DNA of 64,000 nucleotides from Streptomyces sp. XD-27 (GCF_030553055.1 NZ_CP130713.1:3100001-3164000); one strand, 5' to 3'; shown: positions 8,373-18,096, counted from the stretch's first letter. A program made the numbers and translations. Notes: generated from the sequence alone by a model not told the origin.

Positions 8373-10115
8373 ATGGGGCAGGAGAGCAGGCTGCACGGGC
8401 AGGGCCGTCGTCGGCGGACGCCCGTGGCCCAGGAGGCGGGCCCGTCCGGCGCCGGGGCGGGCTCGGACGGGTACGAGGAGCCGCCCGGCGGCGGCTCCGG
8501 CGAGCCCGTCCGCCGCCCGGTCGACGGCGGTCCCGGCCCGGACCGCACGGCCGTGCCCGGACCGCGCACCGGTGGCTCGGGCCCCGGTGGCCGCCGCCGG
8601 CGCCGCGGCCCGCGCAAGCAGCGCAGCAAGGGCGTACGAATACTCAAGTGGACCGCGCTGAGCCTGGCGGTCCTGATCCTGGCCGCGGCCGGTGCGGGCT
8701 ATCTCTACTACCAGCACCTGAACGGCAACATCAGGAAAGAGGACCGCAACCTCGGCGACAGCGACCTGGAGAGGAGCGCGCCGAACGCGGACGGCCAGCG
8801 GCCGCTGAACATCCTGCTGCTGGGTTCCGACAGCCGTAACTCCAAGGACAACGTGAAGCTCGGCGGCGCCCGCCACATGCAGGGCGACGCCCCGCGCGCC
8901 GACGTCCAGATGCTGCTGCACGTCTCGGCCGACCGCAGCAACATGTCGGTGATCAGCATTCCGCGCGACACCCGCGTGAAGATCCCCAAGTGCACGGCGA
9001 AGGACGGCACGGTCTACCCGGAGACCACGTCCCAGACCATCAACAACAGCATGCAGAACGGCGGTCCGGGCTGCACGGTCGCCGCCTGGCAGGAGCTGAC
9101 CGGCATCTACATCGACCACTTCATGAAGATCGAGTTCTCCGGCGTGGTGGACATGGCCGACGCCGTCGGCGGCGTCCCGGTCTGCGTCAAGGACAACGTC
9201 TACGACAAGGACTCCGGTCTGCGCATGGAGAAGGGCGACCACGAGGTGAAGGGCGAGCAGGCCCTGCAGTGGCTGCGCACCCGGCACGGCTTCGAGGACG
9301 GCAGCGACATCGGCCGGGCCAAGGCCCAGCACATGTACATGAGCGCGATGGTCCGCCAGTTGAAGTCGGGCACCAAGCTGACCGACCCGGGCAAGCTGAT
9401 GGACCTGGCGGAGGCGGCGACCAAGGCGCTCACCGTCGACCCCGGCCTCGGCACCGTCAAGAAGCTCTACGACCTGGGCAACGACCTCAAGCGGGTGCCA
9501 ACCAAGCGGATCACCATGACCACCATGCCGTGGATTCCCGACCCGCAGGACGACGACCACGTGATCCCCAAGCCGGGCGACGCCGACAAGGTCTTCTCGC
9601 TGGTGCGCGACGACATCGCGCTGGACGGCAAGGACAAGAAGAAGCCGAAGAGCACCAAGGCGGCCACGCCCAAGCCGTCGGCGCCCAAGGACGAGATCGC
9701 GGTGACGGTGCAGAACGGCACCGGCACCACCGCGCTGGGCCCGGTGCCCCAGCGCGCGCGGACCATCGCCGACACGCTGGTGCAGAACGGCTTCGCGAAG
9801 GCCACCGCCGACACCACGCCCACGTCGCAGGCGGACACGACGGTCACGTATCCGAAGGCGGAACTCCAGGGTGACGCGCTGGCGGTGGCCAAGGCGCTGG
9901 GGCTGCCCGCGAGCGCGGTGCGCATGTCCACCTCGGTCACGCAGGTGACCCTGGTCGTGGGCGCGGACTGGCGCGAGGGCACGGCCTATCCGAAGCCCGC
10001 GGACGGCGGCGGCGACGCGTCGAAGGACGACGGCAAGGCGCCGAGCATGTCGGAGGCGCTCAACGGCGACGACAAGGACGCCTGCATGAAGGTCAACCCG
10101 CTCAACCGGTTCTGA
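8373..10115 (+). CDS. LCP family protein with C-terminal LytR_C domain
   Basis: A 580-residue LCP protein built like the preceding one: a Gly/Pro/Arg-rich N-terminus, a membrane helix near residues 90-110, an LCP domain (NILLLGSDSRN, SIPRDTRVKIP, GRAKAQHMYM) and a C-terminal LytR_C domain starting near IAVTVQNGTG. Its start is a clear ATG after GGGGGAGG. The two genes are probably tandem paralogues: they share the catalytic pattern and the closing Asn-Gly-Asp-Asp-Lys/Cys tail. A perfect 26-bp-arm hairpin follows, separating it from the convergent glycosyltransferase. Confidence 0.92.
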   Translation: MGQESRLHGQGRRRRTPVAQEAGPSGAGAGSDGYEEPPGGGSGEPVRRPVDGGPGPDRTAVPGPRTGGSGPGGRRRRRGPRKQRSKGVRILKWTALSLAVLILAAAGAGYLYYQHLNGNIRKEDRNLGDSDLERSAPNADGQRPLNILLLGSDSRNSKDNVKLGGARHMQGDAPRADVQMLLHVSADRSNMSVISIPRDTRVKIPKCTAKDGTVYPETTSQTINNSMQNGGPGCTVAAWQELTGIYIDHFMKIEFSGVVDMADAVGGVPVCVKDNVYDKDSGLRMEKGDHEVKGEQALQWLRTRHGFEDGSDIGRAKAQHMYMSAMVRQLKSGTKLTDPGKLMDLAEAATKALTVDPGLGTVKKLYDLGNDLKRVPTKRITMTTMPWIPDPQDDDHVIPKPGDADKVFSLVRDDIALDGKDKKKPKSTKAATPKPSAPKDEIAVTVQNGTGTTALGPVPQRARTIADTLVQNGFAKATADTTPTSQADTTVTYPKAELQGDALAVAKALGLPASAVRMSTSVTQVTLVVGADWREGTAYPKPADGGGDASKDDGKAPSMSEALNGDDKDACMKVNPLNRF

Positions 10116-10154
10116 CGGTCAGGCCGTAGGCGGTTCTGACGGTCAGGCTGTACG
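10107..10154. repeat. 24-bp tandem duplication spanning the LCP stop codon
   Basis: Two adjacent 24-bp copies, 22 of 24 bases identical, begin cggttctgacggtcagg. The first copy contains the last codons and the TGA stop of the LCP gene (10113-10115), so the second copy is a non-coding duplicate of the gene end. Confidence 0.85.
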
Positions 10155-10205
10155 ACGGCGAACGCCGGACCGGCCCCCTGGGGCTGGTCCGGCGTTCGCC
10201 GTCGT
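10152..10205. terminator. Bidirectional terminator, very long perfect hairpin
   Basis: Arms 10152-10177 and 10180-10205 pair over about 26 bp with one G-T wobble near the tip and almost no loop. It lies between the convergent LCP and glycosyltransferase genes and can serve both strands. There is no U-tract, as is common in high-GC actinomycetes. Confidence 0.85.
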
Positions 10206-10214
10206 GCGCGTGGG

Positions 10215-11231
10215 TCAGCGCGTCACGACCGCCTCCCGGCGGCTCGCGATGACCTTCTTCGCCAGTGAGCGCGGGCTGGTCAGGAAGCCCCAGCCCCACG
10301 ACATGTGCATCGTCGCCAGGGCCACCGGGATCCGGAGCCGGGCCTTCAACGGCAGCCCCTTGCCCGCCGGAACCGAGCCCGCTGCGATCGCCGCCAGGTA
10401 GCCCGCCGGGACGGCGAAGCCCCAGGGCGTGAGCGCGGCACCGACCACCACTCCGGCGGCGATGGCGCAGACCGCGGTCGGCGGCGCCAGGTAGCGCAGG
10501 TTGATCGAGCCCTGGTGGTAGCGGGCGACGACATGCCGCCAGCGGCCGTAGTCCTTGTACTGCTTGGCCAGCGCCTTCACGCTGGGCCGCGGCCGGTAGG
10601 AGACCTTCAGCTCCGGCGAGAACCAGATCAGGCCGCCCGCCTCGCGGATCCGGAAGTTCAGCTCCCAGTCCTGGGCGCGGATGAACTCCTCGTTGTAGCC
10701 GCCCTGCTGCTCCAGCGCCTCGCGCCGGAAGACGCCCAGGTACACGGTCTCCGCCGGGGCCGCCTCGCCACCGGTGTGGAAGGCGGCGTTGCCGACGCCG
10801 ATCTTGGAGGTCATGGCGGCGGCGACCGCGTGCTCCCAGTCGTTCTCGCCCTCGGCGTGCATGATCCCGCCGACGTTCTGGGCGCCGGTCTCCTCCAGCA
10901 GCCGCACGGCGGTGGCGATGTAGTTCGGCGAGAGCATGCCGTGGCCGTCGACGCGGACCACGATCGGGTGCCGGGACGCCTTGATCGCGGCGTTCAGCGC
11001 GGCGGGGGTGCGGCCGGTGGGGTTGGGCACGGTGTGCACCCGTGGGTCCTCCCGCACCAGCTCGGCGGCGATCTCGTCGGTCCGGTCCGTGGACGGGCCG
11101 AGCGCGATCACCACTTCCATCTCGCCGGCGTACTCCTGCGCCAGGATGTGCCGCACGGAATTGCGCAGGTGGCGTTCCTCATTGAGCACCGGCATGATCA
11201 CGGAGACGGCCGGAGGCTGCTGCTCAGACAT
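10215..11231 (-). CDS. Glycosyltransferase family 2
   Basis: A 338-residue GT-A type glycosyltransferase. The opening VSVIMPVLNEERHL is the family 2 nucleotide-binding start; RVDGHG takes the place of the DXD metal site and QDWELN resembles the acceptor/catalytic motif. The last 90 residues contain hydrophobic segments that likely anchor it to the inner face of the membrane. The ATG at 11231 has GAGGA just upstream; the frame continues further without resemblance. Its neighbours are LCP ligases, so it probably builds a lipid-linked polymer that they attach to the wall. The sugar and acceptor are unknown. Confidence 0.88.
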   Translation of the reverse strand: MSEQQPPAVSVIMPVLNEERHLRNSVRHILAQEYAGEMEVVIALGPSTDRTDEIAAELVREDPRVHTVPNPTGRTPAALNAAIKASRHPIVVRVDGHGMLSPNYIATAVRLLEETGAQNVGGIMHAEGENDWEHAVAAAMTSKIGVGNAAFHTGGEAAPAETVYLGVFRREALEQQGGYNEEFIRAQDWELNFRIREAGGLIWFSPELKVSYRPRPSVKALAKQYKDYGRWRHVVARYHQGSINLRYLAPPTAVCAIAAGVVVGAALTPWGFAVPAGYLAAIAAGSVPAGKGLPLKARLRIPVALATMHMSWGWGFLTSPRSLAKKVIASRREAVVTR

Positions 11232-11518
11232 CGTTCCTCGGGGGTACGGCCCCGTGGCGGCAGCCGCGTCGCGGCAGCGCCCCCGGGTGACTGCAAGTAT
11301 CGAGGCCACGTTACCGCTAATGGGGGACACCGCATCGCCCCGGGCGAGTGGCAGCGGCGGTACGGGCGGCGTGGAGCGCCTCGGGTGCTCATCGTATGGG
11401 CCTACGGTCGCTGGGCGCCGCCGTCCCATTCGCACCCACTCACCCCGTTTCGCCCCTCCCCTCGTCTCGCCCCTCCCCCCTTGCCTCGTCCCTCTCCTCG
11501 TCGCGGAGGTCTTGTCAC

Positions 11519-12949
11519 GTGACCGGTCCCGCCCGTTCCCCGCGCCCCGACCCGGCCCGCCGCCCCCGCTGGGGCCGGCGGCTGGGCATCGGGGCCGCCG
11601 TCCTGGTCCTGGCCGCCGGCGGCATCGGGCACGCCCTGGTCACCGGGCTGGAGTCGAACATCCAGCGCGTCGACGCCTTCGAAGGGCTCAACGACCGCCC
11701 CAAGGGCAGTGACGGGATGAACGTCCTGCTCGTGGGCACCGACGGCCGCGACAAGATCAGCCCGGCGGACCGGAGGCGCTACCAGCTGGGCGGCGCCCCC
11801 TGCCACTGCACCGACACGATGATGCTGGTGCATCTGTCCGGGGACCGGGAGCGGGCCAGCGTGGTGAGCCTGCCGCGCGACTCCTACGCCCGGATCCCGG
11901 CGTACACCGACCGCAGGACCGGCGAACGGCACCCCGCGCACCCGCAGAAGATCAACGCCGCGTACGCCGAGGGCGGCCCCAGCCTGACCGTGCGTACCGT
12001 CGAGCACATGACCGGGGTGCACGTCGACCACTACGTGGAGCTGGACTTCACCAGCTTCATCAGGACGGTCGACGTGGTGGGCGGCGTGGACGTCTGCACC
12101 CGGCGGCCGCTGCGGGACTCGTACACCGGTCTCGACCTGGCGGCGGGCAAGCACACCCTGGACGGCGGCCAGGCACTCCAGTACGTACGGTCCCGGCATC
12201 TCGACGGCAACGCCGACCTGAGCCGGATGGGCCGCCAGCAGCGGTTCCTGGCCGCGCTGCTGCGCAAGGCCACGGACAGCGGGGTGCTGCTGAACCCGGT
12301 GAAGTTCAACAAGGTCGCCACCACCATGCTGGGCTCCGTCCGCGCCGACCGCGGCTTCGGGACGCTTGAGCTGGTGGCCCTCGGCCGCGCCATGCGGGGC
12401 TTCACCCCCTCCTCCTCGGAGTTCGCCTCGGTGCCGATCCGGGACGCCGCCCACCACGTGCCGGGGGTCGGCTCCACGGTGCGCTGGGACAAGGCCGGGG
12501 CCGCCCGGCTGTTCAAGGCCATCCGCCAGGACCGGCCGCTGGCCGTGCGGCGCCCGGCCCGCAAGGACGGCTCACCCGCCGCGGTGGAGGTGGCCCCGTC
12601 CCGGATCCGGGTCGAGGTGGTCGACGGGACCCCGGACCGGGATCTGGGCACCGAGGTCGAGCGGCAGCTGCGCCGATACGGGTTCGCCACCACCGGCTCG
12701 GCCGTGGCGGCGCCCACGCCCGTGCGGCGCACGGTGATCTCGTACGACCCGGGCTGGGACCGCTCGGCGCGCTCGCTGCTGGCCGCGCTGCCCGGGGCGA
12801 AGCTGCGGGCGGCGCCCGGGCAGGGACCGGTGCTGCGGGTGACGCTCGGCACGGACCACCGGGGCGTGCACCCGGTGCGGGCCCAGCGGCCGGGCCGCGG
12901 CGGCAGCGGCTACGGGGCGGTCACCGGCGACAAGGTCGACTGCGGCTGA
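11519..12949 (+). CDS. LCP family protein with C-terminal LytR_C domain
   Basis: A 476-residue LCP protein with a short N-terminus, a membrane helix at about residues 20-42, LCP motifs (NVLLVGTDGRD, SLPRDSYARIP, DVVGGVDVC, RMGRQQRFL) and a C-terminal LytR_C-like domain near IRVEVVDGTPDR. The GTG at 11519 is preferred: GGAGGT lies 9 nt upstream and the membrane helix follows at the usual distance. The upstream extension of the frame is Pro/Ser-rich and not family-like. It is divergent from the glycosyltransferase across a 287-bp interval. Confidence 0.9.
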   Translation: MTGPARSPRPDPARRPRWGRRLGIGAAVLVLAAGGIGHALVTGLESNIQRVDAFEGLNDRPKGSDGMNVLLVGTDGRDKISPADRRRYQLGGAPCHCTDTMMLVHLSGDRERASVVSLPRDSYARIPAYTDRRTGERHPAHPQKINAAYAEGGPSLTVRTVEHMTGVHVDHYVELDFTSFIRTVDVVGGVDVCTRRPLRDSYTGLDLAAGKHTLDGGQALQYVRSRHLDGNADLSRMGRQQRFLAALLRKATDSGVLLNPVKFNKVATTMLGSVRADRGFGTLELVALGRAMRGFTPSSSEFASVPIRDAAHHVPGVGSTVRWDKAGAARLFKAIRQDRPLAVRRPARKDGSPAAVEVAPSRIRVEVVDGTPDRDLGTEVERQLRRYGFATTGSAVAAPTPVRRTVISYDPGWDRSARSLLAALPGAKLRAAPGQGPVLRVTLGTDHRGVHPVRAQRPGRGGSGYGAVTGDKVDCG

Positions 12950-13329
12950 AGCCGTCCCTGCCGAGCCGGGGCGCCGGCAGGACGGCGTCCACAGGCCCCT
13001 GCCGCCGTTCGGCACGCGCCGCCGTGTTCGCCCGTCACGCACTTCCGAACACCCGTTCCATACCCTGCCGCGTCCCCTCTCCGTACCCCCTGCGCACCCC
13101 TGCCGTACCCCCTGTCGGCACCCCCGTCCGGCGGTCGACCGACCACCCGGAGTAGCTCCGCCACAACGCTCTGACCAGGCACTTTGTCACCCTCTTGGCG
13201 GCTCGGCCGGGTTATCCACAGGCCGACGGGATTGCTGGACGGTGGCGGGCGGGCTCGCTAGCTTGGCCGGGTCACCAAGCACCGAGGGCGCGGCTCCCTC
13301 GCACCTCCTCGTCTGCGCTGGAAGGTCCG
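12950..13329. other. Intergenic region with one DnaA-box-like 9-mer
   Basis: No gene is supported in these 380 bases. The left part is pyrimidine-rich with loose repeats of ccgtaccccctg. A single TTATCCACA matching the DnaA box consensus lies at 13212-13220. The right end carries the ribosome site (ggaagg) of the sulfotransferase gene. One DnaA box alone does not indicate an origin. Confidence 0.6.
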
Positions 13330-14619
13330 ATGCTGCATCAGGCGTGTCCCCCGCCCCGCCGAGCGTTCACTTCGCGCGGGGCGCAACTGGCCCACCCTCG
13401 ACTGCCCTGGCTCCAGAGATCCTTCAACACGGCGTTCCGCCCCTTCGCGCCCCGCCTGTGGCCGCTCGACGCGGAGCGACTCAAGAGCGGGGCCCGGGCC
13501 GGGACGGGGCTAGTGGACTTCGGGGACGAGGCCCCGCTGGACGAGCCGCTGGCCGTCCTGTGCGAGTCGCTGAACCACGAGCTGCGCCTGAGCCCCAACG
13601 GCCGCTTCGTCCTCCAGAGCCAGCTGGCCGGAAGCCTGGCCAACCGGCTGCGACTGGTGGACCTCATGGCCCGCCGCCCGGAGGTCTTCCGGGCCCCGGT
13701 CGCCCGGCCGCTGTTCGTCGCCGGGATACCGCGCACCGGCACCACCTTCGTCCAGAAGCTGCTGAGCCAGGACCCGCACTGGCGGACGCTGCCGCTGTGG
13801 GAGACCCGCCATCCGCTCCCGGACGGCGACCTGACCGCGCCGCCGCCCGACCCGGACCCGCGGATCGACCGCAGCCGCAGGGAGCTGCGCATGGTCCACC
13901 GGCTGCTGCCCGAGCAGGCCGCGATGCACGAGCTGGTGCACGACGAGCCCGAGGAGGAGTATCCGCTCCTGGCCGGCGGGCACTGCTCGTCGATGTACGA
14001 GAACGCGGTGCTCGTCCCGGCGTACACCCGGTGGTTCACCGGCGCCGACCACCGCGGCGGCTACCGGCTCTTCCGCCGCTATCTGCAGTTCATGCAGTGG
14101 AGCCGCCCGCAGGGCGAGCGGTGGGCGCTGAAGACCCCAGGCCACCTGGAGATGCTCGTCCCGCTCCTGGACACCTTCGAGGACGCCACCGTGGTGCACA
14201 CCCACCGCGACCCGGTGACCTCCGTGGTCTCCCTCAGCAACATGCTCAGCTACGACGCGCGCACCTACTTCGACCACCCGGACCCGCACCTGATCGGCCG
14301 GTGCGCCGCGGACTTCACCGAGCGCCTGCTGCGTGCCGCGATCCGCGACCGCAAGGTCGCCGGCGACCGCCTGGTGGACGTCTTCTTCCGCGAGCTGATC
14401 TCCGACCCGGTCCGCGAGCTGCGCCGGGTGTACGAGGTGGCGGACCGCGAGCTGGACGCCGGCACCGAACGGGCGATGCGCGGCTTCGCCGAGGCGCAGG
14501 GGCGCCGGGCGGGCCGCCACCGCTACGCGGCCGAGGACTTCGCGCTGAGCGTGCCGGAGCTGCGCGAGCGCTTCGCGTTCTACTACGACTTCTTCGACCT
14601 GACGCCGGAGAAGTCCTGA
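13330..14619 (+). CDS. Sulfotransferase family protein
   Basis: A 429-residue protein of the PAPS-dependent Sulfotransfer_3 type. The 5'-phosphosulfate-binding loop is visible as AGIPRTGTTFVQKLL, and the 3'-phosphate-binding region as THRDPVTSVVSLSNML. It should transfer sulfate from PAPS to a hydroxyl or amine acceptor; the acceptor cannot be inferred. No signal peptide is evident. The ATG at 13330 follows a GGAAGG ribosome site. It is convergent with the kinase gene across about 180 bp. Confidence 0.85.
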   Translation: MLHQACPPPRRAFTSRGAQLAHPRLPWLQRSFNTAFRPFAPRLWPLDAERLKSGARAGTGLVDFGDEAPLDEPLAVLCESLNHELRLSPNGRFVLQSQLAGSLANRLRLVDLMARRPEVFRAPVARPLFVAGIPRTGTTFVQKLLSQDPHWRTLPLWETRHPLPDGDLTAPPPDPDPRIDRSRRELRMVHRLLPEQAAMHELVHDEPEEEYPLLAGGHCSSMYENAVLVPAYTRWFTGADHRGGYRLFRRYLQFMQWSRPQGERWALKTPGHLEMLVPLLDTFEDATVVHTHRDPVTSVVSLSNMLSYDARTYFDHPDPHLIGRCAADFTERLLRAAIRDRKVAGDRLVDVFFRELISDPVRELRRVYEVADRELDAGTERAMRGFAEAQGRRAGRHRYAAEDFALSVPELRERFAFYYDFFDLTPEKS

Positions 14620-14800
14620 CCGCTCGCGCGTCTGCCCAGGCGGGCCATGGTCCGCCGGACGACGTCCACGATGCGCCGGGCGTGGCGCGGTCGGGCGCGG
14701 GACCGCGGTCCGGGCGGCTGGTCGTGCGCGGCACGCGGGGCAGCGTCCGACGCGCTGGTGGGCTTCGGCGCGGCGCCGCCGCAGTCCTGCCGGGTCACCG

Positions 14801-15475
14801 TTAGTAGGGCACTGTGTCGCACCAGGTCTCCGCCCAGGCGGAGGCGCCGTATGTGTTGGCCGCGCGCACCGTGACGCAGATCTCGTCACCGGAGAACGGA
14901 CCCTTGATCGTGTAGCTGGTGCTCCCGGTGGAGTAGACCGTGTCGACGTTCTTCTCGGTGAAGTTGCTGCCCTTGTTGGTGTAGTGGATGTCGTATCTGG
15001 TCGCTCGGGAGATTGCCGACCAGCTCACCTTGATGGGCATGTCGCACGCGCCGACACAGGAGTTGGTGTACTCAAGCTTGTAGCCCTTCATGGCGGGCGG
15101 CGGCGAGCCGGAGGACGAGCCTCCGGAGTCGGATGAACCTCCGTCGTCCGTGGACGAATCTCCGCTGTCCGAGCCCGAAGAGCCGGACCTGCCGCTGTCG
15201 GAACCGGTGTCGTCACCGGATGAACTGCCGCCGCCGTCAACACCCGACGACCCGGAACCACGGCTGCTGCTCTCCCGGACGTTCGGCTCATCCGTCGCGT
15301 CCGCCTCGCCCTTCCCCTTCTTGCGGTCATCGCCCTTGTCGTCGTCCCCGCCCTTGCCTCCCTTTCCTCCCTTGGAAGGTGAACTGCTGGGCGCGCTCGG
15401 CGAGGTGCTGCCACCAGGAGCGGCACTCGCGCTGGTGCCTGGTGACTGGGCACGTGTTCCGTCCCCGCCGCCACC
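14801..15475 (-). pseudogene. Out-of-frame C-terminal part of the Ser/Thr kinase (FN3-like tail)
   Basis: This 224-codon segment continues the kinase gene in the -1 frame. It encodes a Ser/Gly/Asp/Lys-rich linker followed by about 85 residues resembling a fibronectin type III or similar beta-sandwich (RYDIHYTNKG, the ICVTVRAANTYG block, two Cys pairs). The junction is a run of four G on the minus strand at 15474-15477; one extra G would give Phe-Gly-Gly-Gly-Gly and join kinase, membrane helix and tail into a protein of about 614 residues. It may be a true frameshift or a base-call error. No start or ribosome site supports separate translation. Confidence 0.75.
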
Positions 15476-16644
15476 CCGAAGGGCTGAAGCAGGGCGACCG
15501 TGCCGCCGCCGACCGTGATGACGACGACGATGGGCAGCACGATGAGCGTGCGGCGCCGGCGAGGCTCGCGCTCCCGCTTCGTGGCTGCGACGCCCTGGAC
15601 GGCCGGGACGACTTCGGGAGGCCCGTCCTTCGGCCGCAGCCCGACGGTCGCCAGGTCCACGGGCTCCTCCCGCAGCGGCGCCGCCTCGGCGTCGAGCAGC
15701 CGTGCGGACTGCCGCGCGAGGTGCGCGACGACACCGGCAGGCAGCCAGGCGCCGCGCGCGGTGCGGGGACGCACCCGCTCGGGGTCCTCCAACAGCGCGT
15801 CGACGTCCGGCCGTTGATCGACGTCCTTCGCCAGACAGCGGGCGATGAGCGCCCGCAGCGACGCGTCCTCGACACCTGTCAGATCGGGCTCGCCCTCCAC
15901 GATCTGGAACATCACCGCGTGCTGATTGCTTGCCGCCTGCCCGAACGGCAGTCGCGCGGTCGCCGCATACGTCAGCACGCACCCGAGGGTGAACACGTCG
16001 CTCTTGACCCCCGCGCGCTGCCCGAGCACCTGCTCCGGCGACATGAACCCGGGAGACCCGACGACCATCCCCGTACTGGTCAACAGGGACTCGACGGACG
16101 TTTCCAGCGCCCGCGCGATCCCGAAGTCGATGACCTTCGTGCCGTCCACGGTGAGCATCACGTTGGACGGCTTCAGATCGCGGTGCACGATCCCGGCGCC
16201 GTGAATGTCCTTGAGCGCCTTCAGCAGCCCGTCGGCGAGGGCGTGCAGGGACGCGGCCGGCAACGGCCCGTACTGTCGCACGACTTGATCAAGCGAGAGA
16301 CCGGGAACGTACCCCGTGGCGACCCACGGCGGTTCATCGTCCGGACCCGCGTCGAGCACCGGCGCCGTGTGCCGCTCCCCGACCCTCCGCGCCGCCTTGA
16401 TCTCCCGCCGGAACCGCGCCCTGAACTGCTCGTCGGACACGTGCTCTTCGTGCACCACCTTCACGGCTACGGTCCGACCGCTGTCCGACCGCGCGAGGAA
16501 CACCCGCCCCATGCCGCCGGCGCCAAGCCGCCCAAGCAGCAGATACGGGCCAATGCGCGCCGGGTCGCTCACCGCGAGCGGCTTGATACCCCCATCGACA
16601 TAGTTATCCCGCTCATCGGGTCCGTCCCCGTTCGTGCCGCTCAT
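15088..16644 (-). CDS. Membrane serine/threonine protein kinase (PknB type), frameshifted 3' end
   Basis: The kinase domain spans about residues 30-290: Gly loop GAGGMGRV (41-48), Lys62 in VAVKV, catalytic Asp156 in HRDLKPSN and Asp173 in DFG, so it should be active. A single membrane helix lies at about 366-386. Up to residue 390 the text is normal; after that the uninterrupted frame gives an Arg/Ala/Thr-rich sequence ending at 15088 that looks like out-of-frame coding, while the likely true extracellular tail continues in the adjacent frame to 14801. The family senses wall or envelope signals through the outer domain. The ATG at 16644 has GGGGGAG upstream. Confidence 0.85.
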   Translation of the reverse strand: MSGTNGDGPDERDNYVDGGIKPLAVSDPARIGPYLLLGRLGAGGMGRVFLARSDSGRTVAVKVVHEEHVSDEQFRARFRREIKAARRVGERHTAPVLDAGPDDEPPWVATGYVPGLSLDQVVRQYGPLPAASLHALADGLLKALKDIHGAGIVHRDLKPSNVMLTVDGTKVIDFGIARALETSVESLLTSTGMVVGSPGFMSPEQVLGQRAGVKSDVFTLGCVLTYAATARLPFGQAASNQHAVMFQIVEGEPDLTGVEDASLRALIARCLAKDVDQRPDVDALLEDPERVRPRTARGAWLPAGVVAHLARQSARLLDAEAAPLREEPVDLATVGLRPKDGPPEVVPAVQGVAATKREREPRRRRTLIVLPIVVVITVGGGTVALLQPFGVAAGTEHVPSHQAPARVPLLVAAPRRARPAVHLPREEREARAGTTTRAMTARRGRARRTRRMSRTSGRAAAVVPGRRVLTAAAVHPVTTPVPTAAGPALRARTAEIRPRTTEVHPTPEARPPARRRPP

Positions 16645-16969
16645 GATGGTGTGACTCCCCCGGCCCTCTGCGCCTGATCAACGGCGTAACTCGGATGAGA
16701 ATAGACGTTGTTGACGCACGTGGTGAGCGCGTCACGCGAGCGGGACGCCGTGGGGTGTGTGGACTCGGGTCCTGTTTTCCGCGCGGCGCAGGACGGCGGC
16801 GACGAGCCCCAGGCCGGTCCCACGGCCTCCTCGGGCACCCCGGGCTGGACCCCTGGTGCGGGAGGGCGACCGGTACCACCCCGACCCCCGCGACGGCTGC
16901 CCCGTAACCGGGTACCGCGGCACGGACCGCGTATCGCGGCATCGGGCGCGCCTGTGGATGACGGGTCTG
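16645..16969. other. Intergenic region upstream of the kinase
   Basis: These 325 bases contain no convincing gene. On the minus strand a TATTCT at 16703-16698 could be a -10 element for the kinase, but no matching -35 was found. Nothing else stands out. Confidence 0.4.
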
Positions 16970-17512
16970 TCAGTCCTCGATGCCCTCGGCGGCGCGCTTG
17001 GCGCGGAGCTCCATGATCGCGCGACGGCGGGCGAGCCGGTGCGTGCGGCGGATCTGGGCCTCCTGGAAGCGCCGCTTGTCCCGCTCGGTCTCCGGGATCA
17101 CCGGCGGCACCGGCCGGGGCTTGCCCTCGGCGTCGACGGCGGCGAAGACCAGGTAGGCGCTGCCGACCTGGGTGGGGGGCGTGGACTCGTTCCAGCGCTC
17201 GGCGAGCACCCGGACGCCAACCTCCATGGAGGACCGTCCGACCCAGTTGACCTGCGCTTTCACATGAACGAGGTCGCCGACGTGGACGGGCTCCAGGAAG
17301 GCCATCTCGTCCATGGAGGCGGTGACCGCCGGTCCGCCCGAGTGCCGTCCGGCGACCGCGCCCGCCGCGTCGTCCACGAGTTTCATGATCACGCCGCCGT
17401 GGACCGTGCCGAGGAGGTTGGTGTCACTCGCGGTCATGATGTGGCTGAGCGTGGTGCGGGACGCCGACGTGGGCTTCCCCGGCAGGGGCTCAGGGGCGGG
17501 CTGCTCGATCAT
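16970..17512 (-). CDS. Acyl-CoA thioesterase (hotdog fold)
   Basis: A 180-residue hotdog-fold thioesterase of the cytoplasmic YciA/BACH type, hydrolysing acyl-CoA to free acid and CoA. The pattern DTNLLGTVHGGVIMKLVDDAAG, with an Asn then His-Gly-Gly and a following acidic residue, is the family active-site region. A Lys/Arg-rich C-terminal extension (HRLARRRAIMELRAKRAAEG) is likely a helix. The ATG at 17512 gives the usual length. It shares strand with the PhnA-like gene 71 bp upstream. Confidence 0.88.
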   Translation of the reverse strand: MIEQPAPEPLPGKPTSASRTTLSHIMTASDTNLLGTVHGGVIMKLVDDAAGAVAGRHSGGPAVTASMDEMAFLEPVHVGDLVHVKAQVNWVGRSSMEVGVRVLAERWNESTPPTQVGSAYLVFAAVDAEGKPRPVPPVIPETERDKRRFQEAQIRRTHRLARRRAIMELRAKRAAEGIED

Positions 17513-17583
17513 GCGTCCACTGTATGCGTGCCGGGATCCGCGGCGAGCACCGCGCCGGGGCGGGTGTCCACGCGAGTCCCGGG

Positions 17584-17937
17584 TCAGACCTTCTTGACCA
17601 CGCTCGACTTGAGCTGCATGGAGCCGAACCCGTCGATCTTGCAGTCGATGTCGTGGCCGTCCACGCCGTCGACGAGGCGGATGTTGCGCACCTTGGTGCC
17701 GGCCTTGATTCCGGTCGGGCTGCCCTTGACCTTCAGGCTCTTGACCACCGTCACGGTGTCGCCGTCGGCGAGTACGTTGCCGACCGAGTCCCTGATCACG
17801 CCGCCCTCGGTGTCGCCCGCGGGTTCGGCGGACGCCGGCGTCCACTCATGGCCGCATTCCGGGCAGATCAGGAGCGCACCCATCTCGTAGGTGTACGCAC
17901 TGGAGCATTCGGGGCACGACGGCAGGTTCTCGGTCAC
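17584..17937 (-). CDS. PhnA/YjdM-like zinc ribbon protein
   Basis: A 117-residue protein with an N-terminal zinc ribbon of two CPEC motifs (about residues 8-11 and 26-29) followed by the PhnA C-terminal domain ([31 protein letters not shown]). The E. coli relative was named from the phosphonate region but its biochemical role is uncertain, so no function is asserted here. The GTG at 17937 puts the first Cys motif at the usual distance. It is divergent from the fifth LCP gene, with 159 bp between them. Confidence 0.87.
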   Translation of the reverse strand: MTENLPSCPECSSAYTYEMGALLICPECGHEWTPASAEPAGDTEGGVIRDSVGNVLADGDTVTVVKSLKVKGSPTGIKAGTKVRNIRLVDGVDGHDIDCKIDGFGSMQLKSSVVKKV

Positions 17938-18096
17938 CCAGGGAGTGTATGTGAGCGGTACGGGGCCCCGGGCGGCTCGTACCGCCGCCGCGCAAATGCC
18001 GCACAACCGACACCATTGCATCAGCTCTGCAACAGCCCCGATCCGATCCGGCACCCGGCCTGTAAGGCCCTTGGAGGGACCGGGCACACTCCTCCC

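Noticed and set aside
13212..13220. DnaA box as part of a replication origin
   Set aside because: A single box without clustering, AT-rich unwinding region or dnaA/dnaN nearby.
15470..15480. Programmed -1 ribosomal frameshift in the kinase
   Set aside because: The site lacks a canonical X-XXY-YYZ heptamer and two other genes show the same kind of one-base deficit, so an assembly or mutation cause is simpler.
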